From Blautia wexlerae DSM 19850 (GTDB lineage Bacteria > Bacillota > Clostridia > Lachnospirales > Lachnospiraceae): a stretch of 64,000 bases of DNA. The stretch is from NCBI RefSeq assembly GCF_025148125.1, contig NZ_CP102267.1:716001-780000 (forward strand), in the 5' to 3' direction. The position numbers and the translations under genes were made by a program. The notes below the pieces were generated by a model. It saw only the letters and a list, made by a program, of their open reading frames with translations, did not search any database and was not told the DNA's origin. Positions 41,953-51,951 of the stretch are shown piece after piece. The stretch's first letter is position 1; every line of letters starts with the position of its first letter.

Positions 41953-42879
41953 ATGAAGAAACCAGTATTAGTAGTTATGGCAGCAGGTATGGGAAGCCGT
42001 TACGGCGGTCTGAAACAGATCGATCCGGTGGATAAAGAGGGACACATCATCATGGATTTCTCCATTTATGATGCAGTACAGGCCGGATTCCAAAAAGTAG
42101 TATTTATTATCAAAAAAGAAAATGAAGCAGACTTCAGAAGCGCCATCGGTGACCGACTCAGCAATCAGCTGGAAGTATCATATGTTTTCCAGGATCTTCA
42201 CAATATTCCGGAAGGCTATGAAGTACCGGAAGGACGTGTGAAACCATGGGGAACCGGACATGCCGTATTAAGCTGTATCAATGAAATCGACGGACCATTC
42301 GTTGTAATCAATGCAGATGACTATTATGGAAGCCATGCATTTAAGATGGCATATGATTTCCTGACAGAGAACGAAGATACCGCGGATATTTACAGATATA
42401 TGATGGTCGGCTATAAACTGGAAAATACTTTGACAGAGAATGGCCATGTGGCAAGAGGTGTGTGCGTGACAGACGAAGAAGGACATCTTCTTAAGATCAA
42501 CGAGCGTACCCATATCGAAAAGCATGACGGCGGCACAGCTTATACAGAAGACGATGGAAAAACATGGACCATGCTTCCGGAAGGCAGTACAGTATCCATG
42601 AATATGTGGGGATTTTCAGCAAGCATTCTGAAAGAGCTGAAAGACAGATTCCCTAAATTCCTGGATGAGAATCTGAAAGTAAACCCGCTGAAATGCGAAT
42701 ATTTCCTGCCATTTGTAGTAGATGAACTTCTCGGTGAGAAGAGAGCAACTGTAAAAGTTCTGAAATCTATGGATAAATGGTATGGTGTAACCTACAAAGA
42801 AGATAAACCTGTGGTAGTAGCTGCCATTCAGAATTTAAAAGATGGAGGGCTGTATCCACAGAAATTATGGGAGGAATAA
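41953..42879 (+). CDS. Sugar-phosphate nucleotidyltransferase
   Basis: A 308-aa NTP-transferase. VMAAGMGSRYGGLKQIDPV (about residues 8-26) is the nucleotide-binding loop with the catalytic Arg and Lys, and FVVINADDYYG holds the metal-binding Asp. It would join NTP and a sugar 1-phosphate to make an NDP-sugar. The kinase-like gene follows immediately and galE is 1.6 kb downstream, so UDP-GlcNAc or UDP-GalNAc formation from the 1-phosphate is a reasonable guess. The exact sugar is not shown by the sequence. Confidence 0.9.
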   Translation: MKKPVLVVMAAGMGSRYGGLKQIDPVDKEGHIIMDFSIYDAVQAGFQKVVFIIKKENEADFRSAIGDRLSNQLEVSYVFQDLHNIPEGYEVPEGRVKPWGTGHAVLSCINEIDGPFVVINADDYYGSHAFKMAYDFLTENEDTADIYRYMMVGYKLENTLTENGHVARGVCVTDEEGHLLKINERTHIEKHDGGTAYTEDDGKTWTMLPEGSTVSMNMWGFSASILKELKDRFPKFLDENLKVNPLKCEYFLPFVVDELLGEKRATVKVLKSMDKWYGVTYKEDKPVVVAAIQNLKDGGLYPQKLWEE

Positions 42880-42883
42880 TTGA

Positions 42884-43984
42884 GTGGAAATTAACCGGGA
42901 AATAAAGAATATCACCAGTGCATTTGTTCTGGAAGATAATCTGACAGAATGTATTCCTTATGGAAGCGGACATATCAATGACACTTACCGCCTGACTTAT
43001 GATACAGGCAAACATTATATTCTTCAGAAAATGAACAGGAGTATTTTTACCAAACCTGTGGAACTGATGGAGAATGTCAGCGGTGTTACTGCCTGGCTGA
43101 AGAAAAAGATCCAGGAAAACGGTGGAGATGTGGAGAGAGAGACTCTGAATCTTGTGATGACAAAGGATGGACTTCCTTATTATGTAGATGAGGACGGAGA
43201 ATACTGGAGAGTATATTTATTCATTGAAAATGCCACATGCTATGATATGGTAAAAGATGAGGAAGATTTTTACCAGAGTGCAGTTGCTTTCGGGCATTTC
43301 CAGAGGCTGCTTGCAGACTATCCGGCAGAAACGCTTCATGAGACCATCGTAAATTTTCATAATACGGTGGACAGGCTGGATAAGTTTAAAACTGCTGTGG
43401 AAAAAGATATATGTCACAGAGCAGCAGATGTGGAAAAAGAGATTCAGTTTGTTCTGGACCGCACAGAACTGGCACATGTTCTGTGCGATATGCAGGATCA
43501 GGGAAAGCTGCCGTTGCGTGTTACACATAATGATACCAAGCTGAATAACATTATGATTGATAATGCAACGGGAAAAGCCATCTGTGTGATTGACCTTGAT
43601 ACCGTAATGCCGGGACTTTCCGTAAATGATTTCGGCGATTCTATCCGTTTTGGCGCAAGTACCGGAGCAGAGGATGAGAAAGATCTGACGAAGGTGTCCT
43701 GTGATCTTCATCTGTATGAAGTTTATGTCAAAGGCTTCATTGAAGGCTGTGGCGGTGCGCTGACTGAGACAGAACTGGATATGCTTCCCATGGGAGCAAT
43801 CCTTATGACCTTTGAATGTGGAATGCGTTTCCTCACAGACTATCTGGAGGGAGATCATTATTTCAAGATTCACAGAGAGGGACATAATCTGGATCGCTGC
43901 AGAACACAGTTTAAACTGGTGAAAGACATGGAAGAAAAACTTTCCCGGATGAAAGAGATTGTAAATAAGTATAAACAGGTATAA
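42884..43984 (+). CDS. APH-fold sugar kinase, N-acetylhexosamine 1-kinase-like
   Basis: A 366-aa phosphotransferase with the aminoglycoside-kinase fold. SGHINDTYRLTYDTGKHYILQKMN near the N-terminus matches NahK. The catalytic loop is VTHNDTKLNNIMID and the metal motif VIDLDTVMPGL. NahK-type enzymes phosphorylate free GlcNAc or GalNAc at C1, the entry step for lacto-N-biose/galacto-N-biose use. Start is GTG 42884 with GGGAGGAA upstream, 4 bases after the previous stop. Other APH-family sugar kinases cannot be excluded. Confidence 0.82.
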   Translation: MEINREIKNITSAFVLEDNLTECIPYGSGHINDTYRLTYDTGKHYILQKMNRSIFTKPVELMENVSGVTAWLKKKIQENGGDVERETLNLVMTKDGLPYYVDEDGEYWRVYLFIENATCYDMVKDEEDFYQSAVAFGHFQRLLADYPAETLHETIVNFHNTVDRLDKFKTAVEKDICHRAADVEKEIQFVLDRTELAHVLCDMQDQGKLPLRVTHNDTKLNNIMIDNATGKAICVIDLDTVMPGLSVNDFGDSIRFGASTGAEDEKDLTKVSCDLHLYEVYVKGFIEGCGGALTETELDMLPMGAILMTFECGMRFLTDYLEGDHYFKIHREGHNLDRCRTQFKLVKDMEEKLSRMKEIVNKYKQV

Positions 43985-44038
43985 AAAAATGTACATGTCC
44001 ATAAAGACTTGTGTTTATGAACTGATTCGGATAGAATT

Positions 44039-44083
44039 ATCCTGCGGGGATATGAGAGAAATCATATTTTCGCAGGATTTTCT
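44039..44083 (+). terminator. Terminator after the kinase operon
   Basis: ATCCTGCG pairs with CGCAGGAT, with inner ATATGA/TCATAT, followed by TTTTCT. Confidence 0.75.
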
Positions 44084-44100
44084 ACAATACATGATGTGCC

Positions 44101-44261
44101 AGTACAGCGAAAATTAAGTTTCTGCTATATTGACGCAGGATGATTTCTTCAGCTGCAAGGCGGAGGAATGAGGCGTAGCGGTGGCTACGGCGATTGACGA
44201 CAACGCCGCAGATGAAAAATCAGACAAGTCAATATAGCAGTTACTTAATTTTCGCTGTACT
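44101..44261 (+). mobile_element. 161-bp MITE-like element with 34-bp inverted ends
   Basis: The left end 44101-44134 (AGTACAGCGAAAATTAAGTT...) and the right end 44228-44261 are inverted repeats of 34 bases with about 3 mismatches. TGATTTCTTCAGCTGC near the left and GCAGATGAAAAATCA near the right extend the symmetry inward. No ORF. No clear target duplication was found. It lies between the kinase operon and galE; the remaining gap to 44483 holds the galE leader only. Confidence 0.75.
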
Positions 44262-44482
44262 ATGCAACGGTATTTTACAGTTCTGAATATAGGGTGCTGT
44301 AAAATACAGAGGTAAATTTTGCAGATGTGAAACAGGATATCCGCAGAATTTTATAGATTACACTCAGAATTATCAAGGATATTTCTGATGCTGTGAACTA
44401 ATATAGGTATTGTTGAAAGAGAAAAAAACAGAAATTGCAAAAACAGGTATTGTAGCAGGAAGACAGGTTAGGAGGAATTATT

Positions 44483-45499
44483 ATGGCAATTTTAGTTACA
44501 GGTGGAGCAGGCTATATTGGAAGCCATACAGTTGTAGAATTGCAGAATGCAGGATATGATGTTGTAGTTCTGGATAACTTAAGCAATGCAAGTGAGAAAT
44601 CTCTGGAAAGAGTTTCCAAGATCACAGGCAAACCAGTGAAATTCTACAAAGCAGACATCCTGGACCGCGATGCTTTAAATGAAATTTTTGATAAAGAAGA
44701 TATTGATTCCTGTATTCATTTCGCAGGTCTGAAAGCAGTTGGAGAATCCGTTGCCAAACCCTGGGAATATTACGAAAATAACATTGCAGGAACCTTAACA
44801 CTGGTAGATGTCATGAGAAAACATAATGTAAAGAACATTATCTTCTCCTCATCTGCAACTGTATACGGAGACCCGGCAATCATCCCGATCACAGAAGAGT
44901 GCCCGAAAGGACAGTGCACAAATCCATATGGATGGACAAAATCCATGCTTGAGCAGATCCTGACAGACATTCAGAAAGCAGATTCGGAATGGAACGTAGT
45001 TCTTCTCCGTTACTTTAACCCGATCGGTGCTCACAAGAGCGGAACTATCGGAGAGAATCCAAACGGAATCCCGAACAACCTGATGCCATATATCACACAG
45101 GTTGCAGTAGGTAAACTGAAAGAACTTGGGGTATTCGGAAATGATTATGATACTCCGGACGGAACTGGTGTGAGAGATTACATTCACGTAGTTGACCTTG
45201 CAAAAGGACATGTAAAAGCTCTTAAGAAAATCGAAGATAATTCCGGATTAAGTATCTACAACCTTGGTACAGGAAAAGGCTACAGTGTTCTTGATATTGT
45301 GAAGAATTTTGAAGCTGCTACAGGTGTTAAAATTCCATATGTGATCAAGCCACGTCGTCCAGGCGATATCGCAACCTGCTATTCCGATGCTTCCAAAGCA
45401 GAGAGAGAACTGGGATGGAAAGCCGAAAACGGTATTAAAGAAATGTGCGCAGACTCCTGGAGATGGCAGTCCAATAACCCGAATGGTTATGAAGAATAA
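44483..45499 (+). CDS. galE: UDP-glucose/UDP-N-acetylglucosamine 4-epimerase
   Basis: A 338-aa extended [16 protein letters not shown] (residues 5-17) binds NAD, the catalytic Ser-Tyr-Lys lie in SSSATVYGD and [12 protein letters not shown], and the usual [10 protein letters not shown] is near 300. Length fits GalE exactly. GGAGGAATTATT precedes the ATG. It interconverts UDP-Glc and UDP-Gal, often also the N-acetyl forms. With the nucleotidyltransferase and kinase upstream it completes a Leloir-like route for galactose or GalNAc. Confidence 0.95.
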   Translation: MAILVTGGAGYIGSHTVVELQNAGYDVVVLDNLSNASEKSLERVSKITGKPVKFYKADILDRDALNEIFDKEDIDSCIHFAGLKAVGESVAKPWEYYENNIAGTLTLVDVMRKHNVKNIIFSSSATVYGDPAIIPITEECPKGQCTNPYGWTKSMLEQILTDIQKADSEWNVVLLRYFNPIGAHKSGTIGENPNGIPNNLMPYITQVAVGKLKELGVFGNDYDTPDGTGVRDYIHVVDLAKGHVKALKKIEDNSGLSIYNLGTGKGYSVLDIVKNFEAATGVKIPYVIKPRRPGDIATCYSDASKAERELGWKAENGIKEMCADSWRWQSNNPNGYEE

Positions 45500-45555
45500 T
45501 TAATTAAATCAACTGAATGCAGGTGCATTTAGCAACTTACCTGTGGAAAATCAAT

Positions 45556-45600
45556 ATCCCCCACACATGGAAGGAATGTTCATGCGTGGGGGATGTTTTT
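45556..45600. terminator. Terminator after galE
   Basis: ATCCCCCAC-CATG pairs with CATG-GTGGGGGAT, followed by GTTTTTAAATT. It may also serve the toxin-antitoxin genes on the other strand. Confidence 0.8.
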
Positions 45601-45603
45601 AAA

Positions 45604-45828
45604 TTATAATCCTAGTTCTCTTTTCAGATTTTCAGCAGAGATGGATGGTTGATAATCAGGCTCGCCAGCTTCATATCGGCGTAGTGCTTCCAATTCTTCT
45701 GGGTCTGGTTCTATTTCTTCAACGTCGGACAAAATAAATGATGCCTGAATTAAGTTCCAGACTTTTTCAGCCTCTTCTTCGCTCATAATTGTAACTGCAC
45801 CTATAATTCTTTCTTTTACATTAGACAT
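45604..45828 (-). CDS. Antitoxin of a RelE-type pair
   Basis: A 74-aa acidic protein: a helical N-terminal part (VKERIIGAVTIMSEEEAEKVWNLI) and a disordered, acidic C-terminus (EIEPDPEELEALRRYEAGEP) that would wrap the toxin. ATG 45828 is 10 bases after AAGGAG; a GTG at 45837 overlaps the toxin stop. Order is toxin first, antitoxin second, as in HigBA-like operons. No large DNA-binding domain is obvious. Confidence 0.75.
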   Translation of the reverse strand: MSNVKERIIGAVTIMSEEEAEKVWNLIQASFILSDVEEIEPDPEELEALRRYEAGEPDYQPSISAENLKRELGL

Positions 45829-45833
45829 GATAC

Positions 45834-46076
45834 TCACACTCCTTTATATATTTGTCCGCGATTTCCCACATCTATGATATCAACAACAAATCCGTTGACA
45901 TCGAATAGTACTCTGTAATTTCCAACACGAAGTCGATAGCCGGAGATACCTTGTAATTTTTTGATATTTCCCTCTAATGGTAATTTGCTGATAGCAGTAA
46001 ATAGTCGATACTGTGTTGTTTTATCTTGCTTTCGTAAAAATTTTTCAGCCTTTTTAGAATATGTGATTTGAAACAA
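45834..46076 (-). CDS. RelE/ParE-family toxin
   Basis: An 80-aa basic protein with the RelE fold pattern: ITYSKKAEKFLRKQDKTTQYRL, then LQGISGYRLRVGNYRVLFDVNG, and VVDIIDVGNRGQIYK at the end. The Arg-rich strand (YRLRVGNYRV) is where RelE enzymes hold the mRNA on the ribosome. The start is a TTG at 46076 preceded by AAAAGGAG, which should limit its translation. It is expected to be an mRNA interferase neutralised by the downstream protein. Confidence 0.85.
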   Translation of the reverse strand: MFQITYSKKAEKFLRKQDKTTQYRLFTAISKLPLEGNIKKLQGISGYRLRVGNYRVLFDVNGFVVDIIDVGNRGQIYKGV

Positions 46077-46252
46077 AGAAATGCTCCTTTTCCGGGGTTT
46101 CCGGGATATTTAGAATTTTTATCTTTGGTAGAAGCAGATATGTTTCGGCTTGTTCTTAATATAGCATATAAAAATATTGGAAGCAACTTTAATGTAGGAT
46201 TGGCGATGTGATTTTTTTCAGCTATAATAGAAAAAGAAAGGAGAGGACGCAT

Positions 46253-47062
46253 ATGAAAGTAGCAGCAATTCAGATGCCTACAGTAAAAGATAAAATACAA
46301 AATATCCGTACTGCCGGCACTTATATAGAAAAAATAAAGGCAGAAAATCCGGACTTTGTAATTCTTCCGGAGATGTTCTGCTGTCCGTATCAGACCGAAA
46401 ATTTTCCAGTTTATGCAGAAAAAGAAGGTGGTCCATCCTGGCAGGAAATGTCTGATTATGCCAGAAAGTATCATATTTATCTGATCGCAGGTTCCATGCC
46501 GGAAGCAGATGATGTGGGAAAGGTTTACAACACTTCTTATATTTTTGACAGAGATGGAAAACAGATTGGTAAGCACAGAAAAGCTCATCTCTTTGATATC
46601 AATGTAAAAAATGGCCAGTACTTCAAGGAATCCGATACTCTGACTTCGGGAGATCATGCCACAGTATTTGATACTGAATTTGGGAAAATGGGTGTCATGA
46701 TCTGCTACGACATCCGCTTCCCGGAGTTTGTCCGCACAATGGCACTGGACGGTGCAAGGATGATTTTCGTCCCTGCAGCATTTAATATGACCACAGGTCC
46801 GGCACACTGGGAACTGACTTTTCGTGCAAGAGCCCTTGACAATCAGATATATATGCTTGGATGTGCTCCTGCCAGAGATACACAGGCAGGATATATTTCC
46901 TGGGGACATTCTATTGTAACAGATCCATGGGGAAAGGTTATGAAACAGTTGGATGAGAAAGAGGGCATTTTAATAGAAGAAATAGATTTGGACCGGGAAG
47001 ACCAGATCAGAGAGCAGCTTCCATTATTAAAACACCGCAAATCTGAAATGTACCATTTATAG
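46253..47062 (+). CDS. Carbon-nitrogen hydrolase, omega-amidase (Nit2)-like
   Basis: A 269-aa nitrilase-fold enzyme. The triad is visible: Glu40 in LPEMF, Lys110 in HRKAHLFD, Cys151 in MICYDIRFPE. HLFDINV and RFPE context match omega-amidases, which hydrolyse alpha-ketoglutaramate and ketosuccinamate. Start 46253 (AAAGGAGAGG upstream) is preferred over 46208. It stands alone, facing away from the RelE toxin gene. Confidence 0.9.
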   Translation: MKVAAIQMPTVKDKIQNIRTAGTYIEKIKAENPDFVILPEMFCCPYQTENFPVYAEKEGGPSWQEMSDYARKYHIYLIAGSMPEADDVGKVYNTSYIFDRDGKQIGKHRKAHLFDINVKNGQYFKESDTLTSGDHATVFDTEFGKMGVMICYDIRFPEFVRTMALDGARMIFVPAAFNMTTGPAHWELTFRARALDNQIYMLGCAPARDTQAGYISWGHSIVTDPWGKVMKQLDEKEGILIEEIDLDREDQIREQLPLLKHRKSEMYHL

Positions 47063-47181
47063 GAGAACACATTTTTTTCGCAGACTGACCATAGATCAAA
47101 CATATTTATTAGATATAGTAATACCATTAACAAAAACAAAAGAAACAGAGAAAATTCAAAATAGAAAGAACAGAGAGGCAT

Positions 47182-47931
47182 ATGGAAATGACAGAAACAA
47201 CAAAGAGAACAACAAAAGTATGGGCACACAGGGGTGCCAGCGGATACAGACCGGAGAACACTCTGGAAGCATTTGAACTTGCCATCAGACAGGGCGCAGA
47301 CGGAATCGAACTGGATGTACATACTTCCGCAGACGGCGAACTCATCGTTATGCACGACGAAAACGTAGACCGCGTCACAGACGGAACCGGACTGATCAAA
47401 GATATGACACTGGCTCAATTGAAAGAATTAAAAGTCAGTACACCCGCAGAACCATCAGGAATTTATCACATTCCAACTCTGGCAGAAGTACTGGAGCTCA
47501 TGCGCACCACAGATATGATGGTAAACATCGAACTAAAGAACAGCATCTGCTTCTATCCGGGAATGGAAGGGAAAATCCTGAAACTGGTAAAAGAAATGAA
47601 CATGGAAGACCAGCTGATCTATTCCTCCTTTAACCATTACAGCCTGTTACAGTTAAAACAGCTGAATGACCATGTACAGACCGGAATCCTTTTCAGTGAC
47701 GGATGGGTAAATCCAGCCATGTACGCCAAAAATCTCGGAATCAACGCCGTACATCCTGCAGTTTATCACCTGAAATACCCACAGTTCATAGAAGAAGTCA
47801 AACGTGCCGGACTGAAAATGCACGTATGGACTGCCAACAAACCAGAACACATCCAGCTGGTAAAAGACGCAGGTGCAGAAGCAGTCATTACCAATTATCC
47901 GGACAGAGCGATTGAGATTATAGAGAAATAA
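47182..47931 (+). CDS. Glycerophosphodiester phosphodiesterase
   Basis: A 249-aa TIM-barrel enzyme of the GDPD family. AHRGASGYRPENTLEAF (residues 16-32) holds the catalytic His and Arg-Gly, GIELDVHTSADGELIVMHD the Glu, Asp and second His. No signal peptide, so it acts in the cytoplasm on glycerophosphodiesters to release glycerol 3-phosphate. AGAGAGG precedes the ATG. A terminator follows. Confidence 0.93.
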   Translation: MEMTETTKRTTKVWAHRGASGYRPENTLEAFELAIRQGADGIELDVHTSADGELIVMHDENVDRVTDGTGLIKDMTLAQLKELKVSTPAEPSGIYHIPTLAEVLELMRTTDMMVNIELKNSICFYPGMEGKILKLVKEMNMEDQLIYSSFNHYSLLQLKQLNDHVQTGILFSDGWVNPAMYAKNLGINAVHPAVYHLKYPQFIEEVKRAGLKMHVWTANKPEHIQLVKDAGAEAVITNYPDRAIEIIEK

Positions 47932-47936
47932 AAAAT

Positions 47937-47985
47937 TCCTGCCTGTTCATATGAAACTGTCATATGTTCAGGCAGGATTCTTTCT
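47937..47985. terminator. Bidirectional terminator between GDPD and DUF1846 genes
   Basis: TCCTGCCTG-CATATG pairs with CATATG-CAGGCAGGA, with A-rich and T-rich flanks, so it serves both convergent genes. Confidence 0.78.
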
Positions 47986-48052
47986 TGTATCATTATATAG
48001 ATATTGTGGATTTTCAGAGTTTTCTGCTGCTATTTGAAAACCATTTCAGAAA

Positions 48053-49534
48053 TTATTTCTGCAGTTTCTTAGCATGCTCAGATTTCGGCTCACAGGTAAG
48101 TTCAACACCCAGCTTACGGAACTCCAGGATATCCACCTGAGACAGAAGTACGGAAGTATGAACCTGGCAGCCTTTTAATTTCGGAATCTGCTGCAGGGCT
48201 AGCTTCGCATCTTCATTATCTGCGGCACTGATGGAAAGCGCGATCAGAGTTTCATCAGAGTGAAGTCTTGGATTTTTGCTTCCAAGGTATTCTGTCTTGA
48301 GCGCCTGAATCGGTCTTAATGCTTCCGGAGAGATAACATGTTTGTCATGCTCAATTCCTGCCAGTTCTTTCAGTGCATTCAGAAGCAGTGCTGAAGATGC
48401 ACCAAGAAGTTCAGAGGTCTTACCTGTAACAATACGTCCGTCAGGAAGTTCCATGGCAGCAGCAGGTGCACCTGTTTCTTCTTCACGTTTCAGCGCTGCA
48501 GGAACCACCTTGCGTTCTTCGATGGTCACATGAGCCTGTTTCAGCAGAAGCTCAATCTTATAAACTTCTTCTTCGCGGCCTGTTCCGCGAACCAGAGCTT
48601 CCATGCTCTTATAATATCTGCGGATGATCTCCTGACGTGCAGCTTCCTTGCAGACTTCATCATCAACGATGCAGTTACCGGCCATATTAACGCCCATATC
48701 TGTGGGAGATTTGTAAGGGCACTCGCCCATGATCTTTTCAAACATAGCCTGAAGAACAGGGAAAACTTCAACGTCACGGTTGTAGTTAATAGTAGTCTCA
48801 CCATATGCTTCCAGATGGAACGGGTCGATCATGTTCACATCATTTAAGTCAGCAGTAGCTGCTTCATATGCCAGATTTACCGGATGCTTCAGCGGGATAT
48901 TCCAGATTGGGAAAGTTTCAAATTTGGCATATCCTGCCTTGACACCGCGCTTGTATTCATGGTAAAGCTGAGAAAGGCAGGTGGCCATTTTTCCGCTTCC
49001 GGGTCCTGGAGCAGTGATGACAACCAGTGGTCTTGTTGTTTCGATATAATCGTTCTTGCCATATCCCTCATCACTTACAATAAAGGAAGTATTATTCGGA
49101 TAACCCGGGATCAGATAAAGCACGTATACTTTGATTCCAAGCTTCTCCAGACGTTTCTTAAACGCATCTGCGCTTTCCTGTCCGGAATACTGGGTGATGC
49201 AGACACTTCCGACATAGAGTCCGCGCTCGGTAAATACTTCCATAAGGCGGAGTACATCTTCATCATAAGTGATACCAAGGTCACCTCTGACTTTATTTTT
49301 ATCAATATCAGCGGCGCTGATTACAATAACGATCTCTGCCTGATCAGAAAGCTGCATCAGCATACGCAGTTTGCTGTCCGGCTCAAATCCCGGAAGAACT
49401 CTGGAAGCATGGTAGTCATCAAAAAGCTTGCCGCCAAATTCCAGATAAAGTTTGTTTCCAAACTGGTTAATACGTTCCCGAATATGTTCGGACTGCATTT
49501 TCAGATACTTGTCGTTGTCAAATCCTATCTTCAT
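48053..49534 (-). CDS. DUF1846 family protein
   Basis: A 493-aa cytoplasmic protein starting [20 protein letters not shown], characteristic of DUF1846 (PF08903), a conserved Firmicutes family with a solved structure but no settled function. It has [22 protein letters not shown], a phosphate-binding-loop-like segment, and [13 protein letters not shown]. The start at 49534 has GGAAAGGAAATG upstream; the extra 14 codons at 49576 reach into a repeat and are not used. It is transcribed divergently from ftsH. Confidence 0.9.
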   Translation of the reverse strand: MKIGFDNDKYLKMQSEHIRERINQFGNKLYLEFGGKLFDDYHASRVLPGFEPDSKLRMLMQLSDQAEIVIVISAADIDKNKVRGDLGITYDEDVLRLMEVFTERGLYVGSVCITQYSGQESADAFKKRLEKLGIKVYVLYLIPGYPNNTSFIVSDEGYGKNDYIETTRPLVVITAPGPGSGKMATCLSQLYHEYKRGVKAGYAKFETFPIWNIPLKHPVNLAYEAATADLNDVNMIDPFHLEAYGETTINYNRDVEVFPVLQAMFEKIMGECPYKSPTDMGVNMAGNCIVDDEVCKEAARQEIIRRYYKSMEALVRGTGREEEVYKIELLLKQAHVTIEERKVVPAALKREEETGAPAAAMELPDGRIVTGKTSELLGASSALLLNALKELAGIEHDKHVISPEALRPIQALKTEYLGSKNPRLHSDETLIALSISAADNEDAKLALQQIPKLKGCQVHTSVLLSQVDILEFRKLGVELTCEPKSEHAKKLQK

Positions 49535-49566
49535 TTGTTCATTTCCTTTCCTCATCACATTTTTAG

Positions 49567-49669
49567 TACTGCTCATTTAGAATATCCCGGGACATACAGC
49601 GCAAATTTATGCGGTCAGCATAAATTCTGTGTATTGCGGAGTGCATTACCGGGAACGAAGTGAGCAGTA
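49567..49669. repeat. 103-bp MITE-like repeat, distant relative of the 143-bp family
   Basis: TACTGCTCA (49567) and TGAGCAGTA (49661-49669) are inverted ends. Inside, CCGGGACATACAG and GGGAACGAAGTGAGCAGTAA echo the CCGAGACATACAAG and GTGAACGGAGTGAACAGTAA of the 143-bp element at the same positions. It lies in the DUF1846-ftsH gap. Confidence 0.5.
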
Positions 49670-49797
49670 ATCAGTTTGTCAATAGTATACTACAAATAAA
49701 GCCATTTGTAACAGGTGAATTTGTAAAACTTCATATAAATTTTATAGGGTTTATAGAAAGATATGCACAACCGGACACAATTTTCACAATCTCGCAG

Positions 49798-49826
49798 TTG
49801 ATTTATACCCGAATTCTCTTTATAAT
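49798..49826 (+). promoter_or_regulatory. Promoter of ftsH
   Basis: TTGATT (49798-49803), 17-base spacer, TATAAT (49821-49826). Short leader of about 20 bases to the ribosome site. Confidence 0.7.
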
Positions 49827-49854
49827 AAGAACGATAACGTTTAGGAGGAATGAA

Positions 49855-51825
49855 ATGGATAATCATATGGATAACAATCCGAATGGCAATCGTCCTGATA
49901 ATAATAAAGGTCCGGGCAGACAGGACCCGAACAAGAATCATCAGTCGATACTGGCCTTTCTGGTATGCCTCCTGGTAACTCTGGTATGTTTCGCCATGTT
50001 TACCAATATGCTCAAGGATAATTCGAGTGAGATCACTTATGATAAATTTATTGAGATGGTAGATGATGGAGATGTGAAAGAGGTTACGCTTCAGTCAAAT
50101 ACACTGACGATCACGCCGAAACATCAGTCATCAGGATTTTCAGAAGAAGTTTATTATGCCAATCAGATGGAGTCAGTAGATAAGCTGACGGAGAGACTTG
50201 AGGGAACAGGAATCAAGTTTGAGTATAAGAAGCCGGATGCAGCAGGGGAAATTATTTCTATGCTGGTCAGTGTGCTTCTGCCAACGATTCTGCTCTTTGT
50301 ACTTCTGACGGTATTTATGCGCCGCATGAATAAGGGCGGCGGAATGATGGGCGTTGGAAAGAGCCGCGCCAAAGCCTACATTCAGAAAGATACAGGAATT
50401 ACTTTCAGAGATGTGGCAGGGCAGGATGAGGCCAAGGAATCACTGCAGGAGGTGGTGGATTTCCTGCATAATCCCGGCAAATATACCACCATCGGAGCGA
50501 AGCTGCCGAAAGGAGCTTTGCTTGTAGGACCTCCGGGAACCGGTAAAACACTTCTGGCAAAGGCAGTAGCAGGAGAGGCACATGTGCCGTTTTTCTCTCT
50601 GTCAGGTTCTGAGTTTGTGGAGATGTTTGTAGGTGTGGGTGCATCACGTGTCCGCGATCTCTTTGAGGAAGCAAAGAAGAATGCACCATGTATCATTTTT
50701 ATTGATGAGATTGATGCAATCGGAAAGAGCCGAGATTCTCATTATGGCGGCGGCAATGATGAGCGTGAGCAGACCCTGAACCAGCTTCTTGCGGAAATGG
50801 ACGGATTTGACACTTCAAAGGGACTTCTGATCCTGGCTGCTACCAACCGTCCGGAGGTTCTTGATCCGGCACTTCTTCGTCCGGGACGTTTTGACAGACG
50901 TGTCATTGTGGACAGACCGGATCTGAAGGGAAGAATCGAGATTCTGAAGGTTCATGCAAGAAATGTACATCTGGATGAGACTGTTGATTTTGAGAACATT
51001 GCACTTGCAACTTCCGGGGCAGTGGGTTCGGATCTGGCTAATATGATCAACGAGGCTGCTATCCTTGCTGTTAAGAGTGGACGCAGCGCAGTATCCCAGA
51101 AAGATCTTCTCGAAGCTGTTGAAGTAGTTCTGGTAGGTAAAGAGAAGAAGGACAGGATCCTCAGTGCACAGGAGCGCAGGATCGTATCCTATCATGAGGT
51201 AGGACATGCACTGGTAAGCGCCCTGCAGAAAGATGCAGAGCCTGTACAGAAGATTACTATTGTGCCGAGAACAATGGGGGCACTTGGTTATGTAATGCAG
51301 GTACCCGAGGAGGAGAAATATCTCAATACAAAGAAGGAACTGGAAGCAATGCTTGTGGGATATCTTGGCGGACGCGCAGCAGAGGAACTGGTATTTGACA
51401 CTGTCACAACCGGGGCGGCCAATGATATTGAGCAGGCTACCAAGGTGGCAAGAGCCATGATCACACAGTACGGTATGTCCGACAAGTTCGGACTTATGGG
51501 TCTGACTACACAGGAGAATCAGTATCTCAGCGGAAGAGCAGTTTTAAACTGTGGCGATGATACTGCCACAGAGGTTGACCATGAGGTAATGATACTTCTG
51601 CATAATTCCTATGAGGAAGCCAAGAGACTGATCGGCAGCCACAGAGAAGCACTTGATAAGATTGCCGATTACCTGATCCGCAGGGAAACCATTACAGGTA
51701 AGGAATTTATGAAGATTTTCCATGCGGTAGAGCGTGGAATCGAGATTCCGGAAAATCTGGATGATCTGGTAATTCCGGAGGAAAAACAGAATACAGTAAC
51801 GCTGGATAAGCCAGAGATTCAGTGA
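49855..51825 (+). CDS. ftsH: Membrane-bound ATP-dependent zinc protease FtsH
   Basis: A 656-aa protein: a hydrophilic Asn-rich N-terminus, helix at about 32-50, an external loop ([19 protein letters not shown]), helix at about 130-150, then AAA+ (Walker A GPPGTGKT, Walker [35 protein letters not shown]) and protease with zinc site HEVGH. It degrades misfolded membrane and regulatory proteins. Start at 49855 with AGGAGGAATG; the longer frame from 49660 is leader. The Asn/Pro-rich 30-residue N-terminal tail is longer than in many FtsH proteins. Confidence 0.97.
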   Translation: MDNHMDNNPNGNRPDNNKGPGRQDPNKNHQSILAFLVCLLVTLVCFAMFTNMLKDNSSEITYDKFIEMVDDGDVKEVTLQSNTLTITPKHQSSGFSEEVYYANQMESVDKLTERLEGTGIKFEYKKPDAAGEIISMLVSVLLPTILLFVLLTVFMRRMNKGGGMMGVGKSRAKAYIQKDTGITFRDVAGQDEAKESLQEVVDFLHNPGKYTTIGAKLPKGALLVGPPGTGKTLLAKAVAGEAHVPFFSLSGSEFVEMFVGVGASRVRDLFEEAKKNAPCIIFIDEIDAIGKSRDSHYGGGNDEREQTLNQLLAEMDGFDTSKGLLILAATNRPEVLDPALLRPGRFDRRVIVDRPDLKGRIEILKVHARNVHLDETVDFENIALATSGAVGSDLANMINEAAILAVKSGRSAVSQKDLLEAVEVVLVGKEKKDRILSAQERRIVSYHEVGHALVSALQKDAEPVQKITIVPRTMGALGYVMQVPEEEKYLNTKKELEAMLVGYLGGRAAEELVFDTVTTGAANDIEQATKVARAMITQYGMSDKFGLMGLTTQENQYLSGRAVLNCGDDTATEVDHEVMILLHNSYEEAKRLIGSHREALDKIADYLIRRETITGKEFMKIFHAVERGIEIPENLDDLVIPEEKQNTVTLDKPEIQ

Positions 51826-51831
51826 TACAAT

Positions 51832-51870
51832 AACAGAGTCGGAAACGAAATAATTTCCGGCTCTGTTTTC
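51832..51870 (+). terminator. Terminator after ftsH
   Basis: AACAGAG-CGGAAA pairs with TTTCCG-CTCTGTT, then TTCG. Confidence 0.75.
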
Positions 51871-51951
51871 GTATCACAGGACATTACGCTGTAATATCTC
51901 ATGGATACGAAAAGCATTCAGGGCAGGATTTTTTTGTATAGAGGAGAGTTT

